DNA from: Selenomonas ruminantium subsp. ruminantium ATCC 12561
GTDB lineage: Bacteria; Bacillota; Negativicutes; Selenomonadales; Selenomonadaceae
Length of the DNA: 64,000 nt
Reading direction: 5' to 3'
Assembly: GCF_000424065.1 (NCBI RefSeq)
Contig: NZ_AUJE01000016.1
Span: forward strand, 22,399 to 86,398
Shown here: positions 1 to 9,547 of the stretch, in pieces
Position numbering within the stretch: position 1 is the stretch's first letter
Layout: every line of letters starts with the position of its first letter
Translations under genes and position numbers: made by a program
Notes under the pieces: model-generated
Seen by the model: the letters and a program-made list of their open reading frames with translations, nothing else
Databases searched by the model: none
Told to the model about the DNA's origin: nothing

Positions 1-937
1 AATCTCCATGTAAATATGGATTCTCTCGAAAAATATTGTATTTTGACTTATCAGCCCAACAAACCATACCTTTTACATTTCCATCGGGGTCGATTCTAAG
101 TAAGTGTGAACCTGATAAACAAAACATTTCCTTAAAATTATTCTTTAATTTTTCATCCCAATTCACGATTTCTCTTTCATCTTCTTTTTCTACATCATAA
201 AAAATATTATATTTGTAAGGATCTTTATGTGATATAGTTGATACAGATTTTGTCAACAAATAAAACTCTTCATTCGCTTTTTTGCACCATAAAAATTGTT
301 TCTCTAAATATCTTGTATCATATGGAAATTTTTCTCTTTCACATTTATCAGTAGGTCTTAGCATTACAACACTCATAGAAAACGAATATTTTTTGCGTAA
401 ATCCAACATAATTCTAAAGCAATCTTCAACACTCTCTTGTTTTTCCGGATGGTACATCAGAGCAAAATGTAGCGATATTTTATTCGATAATAATTTAACT
501 AGTTCAATAATATGATCCATATTTACATATTCCAAATGAAGTGAGACCTGTGCTTTTATGTTTACATAAGATGATATCGATGCAAGCTTATCATATAAAT
601 CATTATTATTTGAGCCATTAGTAATAATAAGTATTTTATTCAGCCTTTCTTTTAACATTTCATTTGAAAGTTGTAAAATATCAAAAAAATGGGGATGAAT
701 AGTAGGTTCACCACCAGCTAATGTTAGATCATATGAAGGACGATTTAAATCTGAAATATATTTTATTGCTTGTTTAATTTCTTCTAATGTTGAAAATTTA
801 TTTTTATCGATTTTCTTTTTTTTACCAAAACAATATGAGCAACGATAATTACACATTTCTGATAAGCTCCAATTCACCCTTATTGGCATATCATAAAATG
901 TTTCAAAAGCCCCCTGTCTAAATATCTTATCAGACAT
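1..937 (-). CDS. Radical SAM protein, C-terminus cut off by window edge
   Basis: The frame is open from an ATG at 937 to position 1 without a stop, giving 312 codons with the 3' end outside the window. A GGGAGGG ribosome binding site lies just upstream of the ATG. The cluster-binding motif CNYRCSYC sits near residue 28 and is followed by a LAGGEPT segment, the usual GGE motif of radical SAM enzymes. A late segment (FCLSGSHLLRIDPDG) resembles the SPASM-like auxiliary region of enzymes that act on peptides or sugars. The substrate cannot be told. It is the last visible gene of the AT-rich minus-strand accessory cluster. Confidence 0.85.
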   Translation of the reverse strand, partial: MSDKIFRQGAFETFYDMPIRVNWSLSEMCNYRCSYCFGKKKKIDKNKFSTLEEIKQAIKYISDLNRPSYDLTLAGGEPTIHPHFFDILQLSNEMLKERLNKILIITNGSNNNDLYDKLASISSYVNIKAQVSLHLEYVNMDHIIELVKLLSNKISLHFALMYHPEKQESVEDCFRIMLDLRKKYSFSMSVVMLRPTDKCEREKFPYDTRYLEKQFLWCKKANEEFYLLTKSVSTISHKDPYKYNIFYDVEKEDEREIVNWDEKLKNNFKEMFCLSGSHLLRIDPDGNVKGMVCWADKSKYNIFRENPYLHGD

Positions 938-968
938 TATTATCCCTCCCTATCCATAATTTCATTTA

Positions 969-2294
969 TCATCTTTGATAAAATCCATCACAAAGCTTAT
1001 TTAAATAATATTTTTTATAAAAATCATCTCTATCGTAGATATCCCCGCACCATAAAACCTTATCTTGCGAAATCCCCATATTAAGAATTTGTTTTTTTGC
1101 CACCTGTGCAATACTACTATCTTTTATAGCTATGATGACTCTATCATACTTCCATTCCTTTAATTTCGAAACAGGTTCCACGCCCCCCCCTTCTAACTGT
1201 CTATCGACCATACCCACTAATGACCAATATCCATCAATAGCTATCTTCCTATAAAATTCCTGTCCGACCTTACCTGCTCCATAAATTACTATTTTCGTTC
1301 CACATGGTAATAAATGATAAGGTACTACGAATGATGTCGTTTTTTGTGCGCCGCCATTGAATAATAGTTTTTCTAATACATATCTGTCCGATACTGGAAT
1401 CTCTTTTATTTTTCGTTGTTCCTCATCCGAAGATAAGTTTTGATACATTTTTTTTATACGTTTTTCTAGCTGCGAAACTATTTTCAAAATATCTTCTTGA
1501 ATTTCGTCTGGAAAATCATGACATTTCCAAAAATCTATCATTCTCCTCCACTCTAGAAACAATTTATATATATGTAAGTAGAACTTATGTTCCTGCTGCA
1601 TCAATGAATCCGGATGAATTCGTCTAACGAGTAAAGGTTCTGCAACATGTTCTATTCGATTTGCGAGCAAAAATGTTTCAAATGTATAGCTTGTATCTTC
1701 ATTTACAGTACGTACATTAAAAATCATATTATTTTTATGTATTAACTCACTCCTAATACATTGCAAGTATACAACGCTAAAGTAATCTCTATTTTTTACC
1801 ATTTGCGAAAACATTTGATATCCTTTTTCATATAAGCCATATGCTTTTTTCCGTCTATATGCACTTTTATAATAATCTAAGTGTTTCATCTCATTTTTTG
1901 ACTTTTCAATTTTACTTGTTCCATCAAATAAAAATAAATCTAGGTCTTTTTTCTCCATATGATCTATCATAATGGATAATGCATTATTTTTTAACAAATA
2001 ATCATCACTATCCATAAAGAAAATATATTTACCTCTAGCTTTATTTACTCCATAATTTCTTGCAGATCCAGCTCCACCGCCACCATTTTCCTTATGAAAA
2101 ATTCTTATCTGCGAATACTTTTTTTCATATTTTTGCAGAATTGACCATGACTGATCCATTGAGCCATCATCAATACAAAGGAGCTCATAATTGGTAAAAT
2201 CTTGACTAATTACACTATCTAAGCATTCATTTAAATATTTTTCACTATTATAAATCGGTATAACAATTGAAAGCAATGGTATATATTCAGCCAT
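969..2294 (-). CDS. GT2 glycosyltransferase with C-terminal Rossmann-like domain
   Basis: The 441-residue protein begins with a GT-A fold typical of family 2: LLSIVIPIYN at residues 7-16, IDDGS at 41-45 and the metal-binding DSDD at 95-98. A second part from about residue 335 contains VIYGAGKVG, a glycine-rich nucleotide-binding-like motif seen in GT2 proteins of Firmicutes polysaccharide clusters. The family transfers an activated sugar to a glycan or protein on the cytoplasmic side; donor and acceptor are unknown. It lies 16 bp downstream of the next gene and is probably cotranscribed with it. Base composition is strongly AT-rich. Confidence 0.85.
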   Translation of the reverse strand: MAEYIPLLSIVIPIYNSEKYLNECLDSVISQDFTNYELLCIDDGSMDQSWSILQKYEKKYSQIRIFHKENGGGGAGSARNYGVNKARGKYIFFMDSDDYLLKNNALSIMIDHMEKKDLDLFLFDGTSKIEKSKNEMKHLDYYKSAYRRKKAYGLYEKGYQMFSQMVKNRDYFSVVYLQCIRSELIHKNNMIFNVRTVNEDTSYTFETFLLANRIEHVAEPLLVRRIHPDSLMQQEHKFYLHIYKLFLEWRRMIDFWKCHDFPDEIQEDILKIVSQLEKRIKKMYQNLSSDEEQRKIKEIPVSDRYVLEKLLFNGGAQKTTSFVVPYHLLPCGTKIVIYGAGKVGQEFYRKIAIDGYWSLVGMVDRQLEGGGVEPVSKLKEWKYDRVIIAIKDSSIAQVAKKQILNMGISQDKVLWCGDIYDRDDFYKKYYLNKLCDGFYQR

Positions 2295-2310
2295 TTCAAT
2301 TCACCCCCAG

Positions 2311-3957
2311 TCATTCTAAAAGCCATTGATTTTGCCGCAAAAATTTCGCCCCCATACGTATAGGCAACCAAAACCAATTATCATCATCATTAGCTTTTTT
2401 GGCAATCTCAACATATCGTCTCTGTAATTCTTCGTCTAAAGAATCGTATTTGTAAGTTCCTTTAATTCTTCCATACATTTCCAAAGCAACATCAAGAATT
2501 TCCTCAGGAGTATTTTTTACAGGAACAATACCATACTCATGATATAATTTCCAAAGAATACTCATATCATACTTATCTTCTTGTGTACTCAATCTTTCAA
2601 ATTTCATTATTTCCTTTAAACTAAGATACTTATTACGCTTTTGATCCCATAATTTTTTCATAATAAGCAAATCACGTTCAAAAAACAAAGGCGGATTAGG
2701 ATCCAGAAAATGCATCCCCACTTGAGGGCAATTTAACATTACAATCGGTTTATTGAATAGCGCTGGAAAAGATTGCACCCCCGATGCATCTCCTATTTCA
2801 AATTCACAATTATCATTAATATATGCATCCATAAATGGTGAACGAAATTTATTTGCATAATCAATACATCCGCTATAATCTGCATAGCTGTCTACATCAT
2901 AACCTATACGTACGCTTTTAATACCCAAATCTTGAAATTCATTGCACAATAATTCAAAATCCGAAATATTCGAATTACGGAATTCATTCATCCATTCTAT
3001 CCATAAGTCCTTTTTATTCATTACATCGCGTGAATATGCCGCATCTCGTGAATTTATGCATATATACGGTGAGGATACATGCCACCTATTCAATATGTTT
3101 TTCCCCGCCGCCTTTTCTTTATCTGAAAAGTTTATATAACATTTTCCATATATGCCAATATCACCATTCTTTATTTTAATTAATTGTTTCTCTTTAAAAT
3201 CACGCCGAAAATTATAATCAAGTTTATCTATAAACATAGATGGATATTTACTTAAAAAATATTTCCAAAAATCAATATTATTGTTATTTAAAGTTTCATA
3301 CCATGTCCCCTTAAATGATTCAATTATAAATTGATTGGGATGAATGAATTTTCTTTCATACATCCGTCCATCTAACAATGAACATTGTGGAAACAAAAGA
3401 ATATAAACATCATCGTCTTTACACATATCACTGTATTTACAAAAAGCTTCTGCAAGGCCAGCAATGTTGTATGCTTCCACAAATCTTATCTCGATAATCG
3501 AAAAGGTTTTTCTGATTTTTTTTATTTTCCTATCATATCTTCTGCGCACTTGATCTGATAATTTATTTTTTAGTGAACCATTATATAAAATCCATCCACG
3601 TGCTCTCCAACCGCTTTTGACATTTTCTCTATAAATCAATTTATTCGTATAATCATCGATAAAAACCACATTTTTTACATTTTCATTAGTTAGTAATTCT
3701 CTTATTTCATTATGATAATTTGGACTTACACTAACCACGATTAAAGTTTTAGAATATTTTTTTATATCTTTTACAGCAATTAACGGTCTATTATCAATTG
3801 TTTCAATATCACTTTTGGGACTAGATACACAGTAAGCAGCTATTTCTATCTTATTCCATTTCAAAAAAACCGTTAGGTCTTTTGCTCTTACTCCAGCTCC
3901 ATAACAAACAACATTTTTTGCCTGTTTACAAATGGCAAGTAATTCTTTAATTTCCAT
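2311..3957 (-). CDS. Rossmann-like domain fused to TIGR04372-type glycosyltransferase
   Basis: This 548-residue protein starts with a glycine-rich segment, VVCYGAGVRAKD at residues 17-28. It resembles the extra domain at the end of the neighbouring GT2 protein. The rest looks like the TIGR04372 glycosyltransferase family: a YICINSRDAAY strand, a YRNSDI-like NSNISDF segment, then a G-rich turn with IGDASGVQSFPALFNKP. Such proteins are found in surface polysaccharide and flagellar modification clusters. The assignment is from motif recall and is moderate. It sits 14 bp from its upstream neighbour, so an operon is likely. Confidence 0.65.
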   Translation of the reverse strand: MEIKELLAICKQAKNVVCYGAGVRAKDLTVFLKWNKIEIAAYCVSSPKSDIETIDNRPLIAVKDIKKYSKTLIVVSVSPNYHNEIRELLTNENVKNVVFIDDYTNKLIYRENVKSGWRARGWILYNGSLKNKLSDQVRRRYDRKIKKIRKTFSIIEIRFVEAYNIAGLAEAFCKYSDMCKDDDVYILLFPQCSLLDGRMYERKFIHPNQFIIESFKGTWYETLNNNNIDFWKYFLSKYPSMFIDKLDYNFRRDFKEKQLIKIKNGDIGIYGKCYINFSDKEKAAGKNILNRWHVSSPYICINSRDAAYSRDVMNKKDLWIEWMNEFRNSNISDFELLCNEFQDLGIKSVRIGYDVDSYADYSGCIDYANKFRSPFMDAYINDNCEFEIGDASGVQSFPALFNKPIVMLNCPQVGMHFLDPNPPLFFERDLLIMKKLWDQKRNKYLSLKEIMKFERLSTQEDKYDMSILWKLYHEYGIVPVKNTPEEILDVALEMYGRIKGTYKYDSLDEELQRRYVEIAKKANDDDNWFWLPIRMGAKFLRQNQWLLE

Positions 3958-3971
3958 GTAATTGTCATCCC

Positions 3972-5156
3972 TTATTGGCTAATAACTGACCAAATAGATT
4001 CACCCACGTTTTTTTTACATTCAGATAATGACTCATTTGGTTTGTGATGAAGTAAATACCAGTAAACCTGTGTAGATAAATCATATTGTTCTTTCATTTT
4101 TTGACATCCAATTGATTTTATTGCACATTTCCAATTATAATCATCGATTATAAATTCCATTTTTTTAAATTTCTTTTCTAATGAATCGAATTCATACACC
4201 GAATGATTGTGATAGGAATAAATTCCGACACACTGTCCTTTTGTATATTGCAATTCATATTGTGATTTGTATATAGAATGGTTTATGAAATCAAACCATC
4301 TACGATTTGACTCTATTGGAATAGGAAAACGTTCAATAAGTAAATTGTCCGTATCAAAGTAATATACATAATTATCATGCGAGGAAAAAAAGAGCAATAT
4401 TCTGTTTATAACTCTGCTTTGGATAAAAACCGAACCTTCTTTTCCTGATATTATTTCCACTTTATTTTCTATATGTAAAGTATTAGTTTCACCTATTTCC
4501 CATATATATATATCCCCTGATGTATACCCTGTCATATATAATGTATTATCTATAAGTGCAATAGTACCTATCCCCTCATTCATATGTGGGACCATATACA
4601 CATCACATTTCATCAAATCCATGTTCCACCTAAAAATTTTATTTTCATTAATTTTTGCGGTATAACATATATGAGTTTTTTGGGAATTAACCGCCACGTC
4701 ATATCCACAAGGAATGGATTTCTGTGGAGGATACAAAAAAGATTGTTTGCCATCTTCTAAGCTTATTCTTGACATAATTCCATATTTCGATATAAATGCA
4801 TATAATATACCTTTATCAACCCATGCAAATATTATTTCAGGGCAATCCATCATTTTATCATCTGTAACAATTATATTCCATTTATCAGAATCAAAATCAT
4901 AGCATAATATGTCTTTTCCATTAGCTGGCAAACAATAAATGATATTATTATTCTTTATACAATATGGATGTGCGCGAAACAGCTTTTCAATCTGAGGTAT
5001 CTTACTTAAATATTTCAATTCTCTCGTTTTATAATTTACAGAAAAAAGATGTTCTCCTTCGCCAAAATCATATGAAATAAAATAACCTGTAAATCCATCT
5101 ATGCAAATATTATCTGTTCTAAAGAATTCATCGATAGCGTTATACATTACAACCAC
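3972..5156 (-). CDS. Hypothetical protein with propeller-like repeats
   Basis: I do not recognise this 394-residue protein. It has no signal peptide or membrane segment. It carries recurring short blocks that read like propeller blades: ILCYDFDSDKWNII, YDFGEGEHLFSVNY, SVYEFDSLEKKFKKM, VYYFDTDNLLIERF. These are aromatic-rich strands with a DxxxxxW/F spacing, as in Kelch or WD-like folds. It lies between glycosyltransferase-type genes in an AT-rich cluster, so a role in glycan handling is possible but not shown. A decayed gene fragment lies immediately upstream. Confidence 0.5.
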   Translation of the reverse strand: MVVMYNAIDEFFRTDNICIDGFTGYFISYDFGEGEHLFSVNYKTRELKYLSKIPQIEKLFRAHPYCIKNNNIIYCLPANGKDILCYDFDSDKWNIIVTDDKMMDCPEIIFAWVDKGILYAFISKYGIMSRISLEDGKQSFLYPPQKSIPCGYDVAVNSQKTHICYTAKINENKIFRWNMDLMKCDVYMVPHMNEGIGTIALIDNTLYMTGYTSGDIYIWEIGETNTLHIENKVEIISGKEGSVFIQSRVINRILLFFSSHDNYVYYFDTDNLLIERFPIPIESNRRWFDFINHSIYKSQYELQYTKGQCVGIYSYHNHSVYEFDSLEKKFKKMEFIIDDYNWKCAIKSIGCQKMKEQYDLSTQVYWYLLHHKPNESLSECKKNVGESIWSVISQ

Positions 5157-5199
5157 CGCCTTAGTTCAACCAGTAGTCTATATGATTCAATCTCCAAAT

Positions 5200-5499
5200 T
5201 TATTCTCTAACTGTAACATAAATTCTTTTATCAATAGGATATTTATCTACTATTCGCATATCTATTTTTTCTTTCATTTCTTTCAATTCACATAAAGAAC
5301 TTGCATTCACATTAAATACAATAGCGGAATGATAAAAGTACAAACATCCTGGATTAATTATACATTTAGAAAATATTTTTTACCTCTTGAGCTATCCTCA
5401 TATTATCACAAACAACAATCCAATCTTTAGGATACTTTGTGTAGAAATCTAAATTTATATTTTTTCATTAGTAAGCATAAATTCTTTTGGATATATATC
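5200..5499 (-). pseudogene. Decayed C-terminal remnant of an unidentified gene
   Basis: This otherwise gene-free stretch between 5157 and 5526 keeps protein-like sequence on the minus strand broken across frames. One frame reads DIYPKEFMLTNEKI then a stop. Another reads NLDFYTKYPKDWIVVCDNM and ends in a stop after an A-rich run. A one-base shift continues as SKCIINPGCLYFYHSAIVF and runs to a natural-looking stop at 5200-5202. At least two frame breaks separate about 95 residues, with no start or upstream domain. The parent family is not recognisable. Confidence 0.6.
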
Positions 5500-5526
5500 T
5501 CAAACTTCGCACATCTGAAACAAGCC

Positions 5527-6645
5527 CTAGTCTAAAATCTTCTTAGCTATATCTATTACATATATCAGCTCATCATCGGTCAACTTACTATGTATCGGAA
5601 GTGATATTTCCCGTGCATAAAAATCCTCACTATTTGGACAGCATACATCACGATACCCATTCTTTTGATAGTAACTATTTTTATAGACAGGAGGATAAGA
5701 AACACCAACACCTATGCCACATTCTCTGAACTTCTCATAAATCTGACGATGTTTGTCTTTTTCTACCAAAATTGGATAAAGAAAATAGCTGCTTTTTACA
5801 CAATCAAGCTGCTTGGGCAAAACAATATTATTTAAGCCTGCCAATTCACAATCGTATATTTTCGCTATCTCCCTCCGCCTAGCAACAAATCTACGCACCT
5901 TGTTCAATTGGCTTATCCCCAAAGCACACTGAACATCAGACAAGCGATAATTATATCCAAGTGATGCTTGGTCAAACGCCCATCGTCCCTCTCGTTGCAT
6001 GATTTCTTCATCTTTGACTATCCCATAACCCTTAAATAGCTTAACTTTTCTATATATTTCTGGATCATTTGTGGTCACCATACCTCCTTCACATGTTGTC
6101 ATCTGTTTAATCGGATGGAAACTGAATGTTGTAATATCAGACAAGCTCCCTATTTTTTCCCCTTTATATAATGCCTCTATCCCATGGGCTGCGTCTTCTA
6201 TCACTTTCAGATTATATTGATCGGCTATTTCCTGAATTTCATCCATAGCACACGGCTGTCCAGCATAATGCACTGGTATTATAGCTCGTGTTTTTTTATT
6301 TATATGCTTTTCTATTTCTTTTGGATCTATATTATAAGTTACAGGGTCAATATCCGCAAATACCGGCCTACCGCCTGCATAAAAAACTGCATTTGCAGAT
6401 GATACCCATGTATTAGCTGTAGTTATAATCTCATCCCCAGGTTGTAGATCCAATGCCGCACAAGCTGCATGAAGTGCAGCTGTACCGCTGGAAACAGCCA
6501 CAGCATACTTTGCACCAACATGTTCAGCAAACTTATTGGCAAACTCATCTGCCAATGGTCCTCCGGTTAAAAATTCATTCTTCATAGCCGATACAACCGC
6601 ATCAATATCATCTTGTTCTATACATTGCGTACTATAAGGTATCAC
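5527..6645 (-). CDS. pseC: PseC-type UDP-sugar aminotransferase (DegT family)
   Basis: A 372-residue PLP aminotransferase of the DegT/DnrJ/EryC1/StrS family. SSGTAALHAA lies at 52-61, EDAAHG near 150, and the PLP-binding lysine is Lys180 in SFHPIKQMTTCEGG. The end (EDFYAREISLPIHSKLT) closely follows PseC, which aminates UDP-4-keto-6-deoxy-AltNAc in pseudaminic acid synthesis, a common flagellin sugar. The start is a GTG preceded by GGGGATG. No other pse gene is in the window, so the product may differ or the rest of the pathway is elsewhere. It lies in the same run as the cupin and methyltransferase upstream. Confidence 0.75.
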   Translation of the reverse strand: MIPYSTQCIEQDDIDAVVSAMKNEFLTGGPLADEFANKFAEHVGAKYAVAVSSGTAALHAACAALDLQPGDEIITTANTWVSSANAVFYAGGRPVFADIDPVTYNIDPKEIEKHINKKTRAIIPVHYAGQPCAMDEIQEIADQYNLKVIEDAAHGIEALYKGEKIGSLSDITTFSFHPIKQMTTCEGGMVTTNDPEIYRKVKLFKGYGIVKDEEIMQREGRWAFDQASLGYNYRLSDVQCALGISQLNKVRRFVARRREIAKIYDCELAGLNNIVLPKQLDCVKSSYFLYPILVEKDKHRQIYEKFRECGIGVGVSYPPVYKNSYYQKNGYRDVCCPNSEDFYAREISLPIHSKLTDDELIYVIDIAKKILD

Positions 6646-6674
6646 TCTAATACATCCCCAATCTTTAAATTAAA

Positions 6675-7190
6675 TTAAATTTTCTTCACAAAATCATTGA
6701 TCTTATTTTCTAATATACGCATGAAACTTTTCACATCATCACGATTTGCTCCACTAGGTGCCCATTCAGGGTATATATTGGATGTTGGCAAAAAAGGCCC
6801 TAATTTAACTTCATAATCTATAGCTGTATCCGTGAGTGGAATTGTCATATGATAAATATCACTATTTATTCTATATGACAAATACTCACCATTCCGGCTC
6901 AAAATGAACGTATCTAATATTTCCCCATCGTTTGAAAATAAAATAATTCTTTCTTCTCCATCAATTATTGTATGTGACTCTGGTATTCCAACATGCTTAT
7001 CAGGACGTATATAATCTCCCCTAGTCCTACAAATCATCATATCCTGTAACAAATTCTTACTGTTATCCTGTAAACATAGTCTGTATCTTTTTTTATTATT
7101 ATTCTTTTGAGCAATTCTTTTAAAGTCTTCTATTTGCGAGCAATGTACCTTAATCACATCGCCCTGTGAAAAATCGACTAAGTGATCCAT
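6675..7190 (-). CDS. WbuC-type cupin protein
   Basis: A 171-residue protein whose C-terminal two-thirds follows the WbuC family cupin pattern: RLCLQDN, MICRTRGDYIRPDKH, ESHTIIDGEERIILF, then EVKLGPF and YPEWAP near the end. WbuC proteins occur in O-antigen and flagellar sugar clusters; their exact reaction is not established. The metal-ligand region is RPDKH instead of the more usual RPHRH, so one ligand may be missing. It has a GAAGGG ribosome binding site and sits 12 bp from the methyltransferase gene upstream, consistent with one operon. Confidence 0.7.
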   Translation of the reverse strand: MDHLVDFSQGDVIKVHCSQIEDFKRIAQKNNNKKRYRLCLQDNSKNLLQDMMICRTRGDYIRPDKHVGIPESHTIIDGEERIILFSNDGEILDTFILSRNGEYLSYRINSDIYHMTIPLTDTAIDYEVKLGPFLPTSNIYPEWAPSGANRDDVKSFMRILENKINDFVKKI

Positions 7191-7202
7191 TGTTTTCCCT
7201 TC

Positions 7203-8371
7203 TTACTCATTCAGATTTTTCTTTTCAAAAGCTATATACTGTTGTGACCTTCCGAACGCTTGGAAAAATTGAGGATACTTCGATATATCAAACTGATTCA
7301 AAGAAATATCTCTCAATGATAATTGTATCTGCTGAAACACTGTAAAAAAATGGTTATCAGCTTTCTTGATCATCGGTGAAATTTTACATAACATATCTTC
7401 AATAGCCACGATATATTTTTCATCTCTTGTTTCCTCGTATTTAAACTCTACATCTCTTATATCGTCAAAAAAACAAACAAGCTTGTTGACCGTTTCTTCC
7501 TGGCTCTCCGTTTCTCGCATGCCGGCCATAAGAAGTGACATCCTTTTTACTGAAAATTGCTTTTTGTATTCCAGCACAGTATCATGCCAAACATCTTGAT
7601 ACCAAGAATAATCCGTAAATAGATTGGGTGAAGAACCCAAGACGTAAAATTCTTTTTTTAGTAAATCCAAAGCCTTATTCAAATCAAAACTGTATTTGTT
7701 ATTTATCGATGACCACATTATACAATCAAGAACCCAATCTCTTGCCGGCCGAGAACAACCTTTCAATGTTTTTAGCTGCGGTTCAAAAAACTTTGTAAGA
7801 AATTCTACCTTTTCTTCAAAATCTTCAATATCTTTTGCTAGAACCTGTGCCATCAGGCGTTTCATAATTTCTACAAAATACCCCACAGAATCAGCACAAG
7901 TAACCACTATTATCCCTCCCGGCCTACACATGGAAGATAGTTTCCTTATGATCTCTTCCTGATTATTCATATCATCAAGAAACCCTTCTGCAATCACGAT
8001 ATCATATTGTTTATTTTCCGCAAAATCTTCCACGACACAAGGATAAATATTGTATTTATCCGATGGAATTTTTCTCGACTGATATAGCCATTTTAAATCT
8101 TGTTGTCCTTTTGTTGTCGGTTCGATAAAATCAATGTGCTTTATCCCCCCCCTGCCAATCATAAATAGCGCTAATGCATTCCAACCTCCACCAGGCCCTA
8201 TTTCACAAACCTCTGCCTCATGAAAAGCCAGGCTGGGTATACCACATTGACACCACATTGACGATATAGCTTTGCCCGCTTCCTGCAATGGAATTCAAAA
8301 TCGGACAAATCTTTACTAACTGGAGACATATGATATTTTTCATAATATTCGACTACTAGATTTTCCTTCAT
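7203..8371 (-). pseudogene. SAM-dependent methyltransferase split by an 11-bp duplication frameshift
   Basis: Two overlapping frames make one gene. The upstream frame starts at an ATG at 8371 after GAGG (a TTG at 8380 is possible) and encodes MKENLVVEYYEKYHMS through FHCRKRAKLYRQCG. The downstream frame, to 7203, encodes AFHEAEVCEIGPGGGWN (class I methyltransferase motif I) and the rest of about 360 residues. At 8241-8262 an 11-bp unit is repeated exactly in tandem. Removing one copy joins the frames as RQCGIPSLAFHEAEVCEIG, the normal spacing for this family. As written, translation from the natural start ends at 8198, before the catalytic motif. An internal ATG at 8288 would give a product lacking the N-terminal helices. 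Confidence 0.8.
8241..8262. repeat. 11-bp perfect tandem duplication causing a frameshift
   Basis: Plus strand reads ACCACATTGAC twice back to back, at 8241-8251 and 8252-8262. It lies inside the methyltransferase gene and adds 11 bp, shifting the frame. Loss of one copy by slippage would restore it. Confidence 0.95.
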
Positions 8372-8373
8372 AA

Positions 8374-9237
8374 TCACCAATCCTCGCGTTCTTCCTCAAA
8401 AACTACTATCTTGGAAATCATCAAATATTTTTCTTGTTCCGATACTGCAGGTAAATTCATTACAAAATCTATAAATTGTTCCCGATCCTTATGATCATTC
8501 AACAAAAAATATCGTATATCTGTATACTCAAAAGGCAAAGCATAATTTTCATATCCAGCCAATGCATTAGAAAGTTCATTTATTATTTTTCCATCTTCCA
8601 TAATTGGAGGAAATTTGTGATAATCTGTAGGTTCAATTCTTGGAATAAATCTCCACTCTTTTTCATCATGAAAAACACAATTAATTAAAACATCTTCTCC
8701 ATCATTATCCTTCCGCTTCATTGGTCCGCGAATCGGCTTTATATACCTTACAATATTCAATGAGGAATCTTCAAATTCTTTCTGCCTAATGCAACTTAAT
8801 AATTTTTGTTGTTCTACCTTATGAATATATGAATACAATTCAGATTTATCGTTCACATATATAATTGGTTGTATGCCATTTTCTTCTCCCCATGGTTTTG
8901 TTAATCCAATCGCATAATTTCCATATATTTCTTTATGCGTTGATATATTTCCTAACTTAATATCACAGAAACATCTCATAGGAAGAGTAATTTGTTTCAC
9001 ATCAGAAATATCTAAATACTCGATATTTTCTTCGCAATACCTAGCTGGTATATATTTTTTTTTTAGCAAATCCATTAAATACTCAATCTTTTTCATAAAA
9101 TTGAACAAGACATTTGCACTTTGTTGAAAACCTTCTTGAGTTGAAAATTTTGTACCCTCATCCATTAATCCACTCCTCCTATCCATGATTGCTATATGAT
9201 ATCGAAATATCGTATTTTTTAATCCAATATCCGACAA
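8374..9237 (-). CDS. AbiGi-like abortive-infection protein (putative antitoxin type)
   Basis: The 287-residue protein resembles the AbiGi family (PF10899), described as the antitoxin half of the lactococcal AbiGi/AbiGii phage-resistance pair. Recognisable points are RCFCDIKLGNIS, followed by EIYGNYAIGLTKPWGEENGIQPIIYV, and a C-terminal EWRFIPRI. I recall this layout but could not align it. The start overlaps the end of the upstream DUF1883 gene by 19 bp, indicating translational coupling. No AbiGii-like nucleotidyltransferase is next to it; the methyltransferase downstream is unrelated. The two-gene unit looks like a defence cassette inserted into a sugar cluster. Confidence 0.55.
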   Translation of the reverse strand: MSDIGLKNTIFRYHIAIMDRRSGLMDEGTKFSTQEGFQQSANVLFNFMKKIEYLMDLLKKKYIPARYCEENIEYLDISDVKQITLPMRCFCDIKLGNISTHKEIYGNYAIGLTKPWGEENGIQPIIYVNDKSELYSYIHKVEQQKLLSCIRQKEFEDSSLNIVRYIKPIRGPMKRKDNDGEDVLINCVFHDEKEWRFIPRIEPTDYHKFPPIMEDGKIINELSNALAGYENYALPFEYTDIRYFLLNDHKDREQFIDFVMNLPAVSEQEKYLMISKIVVFEEEREDW

Positions 9238-9482
9238 CTAGCATGGACTTCTCCGCTTCTTCCACCTAAATCAACAACCACATACCAATGAGCGCTCATA
9301 TTCGTAACAAGCGTACAACTACCTGGTTGCATATTTCCACCTATATATTGAAATGAATGCCCTCTTTTATATTTACTAAAATTATTCGCATCTACCAAAA
9401 TCACATTAGCGGTTTTATCTATATTTACTTCCACTTTCCTATTTGATCCAATGTATCCTAAATCATAATACAAAAATTTCAT
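9219..9482 (-). CDS. DUF1883 domain protein
   Basis: An 87-residue protein that is essentially one DUF1883 domain. It starts MKFLYYDLGYIG, has VEVNIDKTANVILVDANNF in the middle, and ends HWYVVVDLGGRSGEVHASCRIL. In other bacteria this small beta-rich domain is found alone or fused to TIR domains, hinting at a sensing or effector-control role in defence; the function is not established. It is the first gene of a two-gene unit with the AbiGi-like gene and has its own promoter with an extended -10. Confidence 0.75.
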   Translation of the reverse strand: MKFLYYDLGYIGSNRKVEVNIDKTANVILVDANNFSKYKRGHSFQYIGGNMQPGSCTLVTNMSAHWYVVVDLGGRSGEVHASCRILD

Positions 9483-9547
9483 TCCAAACTCACCTCTAAC
9501 TTACATCAAATACGAAATTTTATTTGGGCGAGAGATATGCTCATCAC

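Noticed and set aside
7203..8288. Methyltransferase taken as an intact gene starting at 8288
   Set aside because: The upstream frame carries the expected N-terminal helices, and the 11-bp duplication explains the break, so the ATG at 8288 is not the original start.
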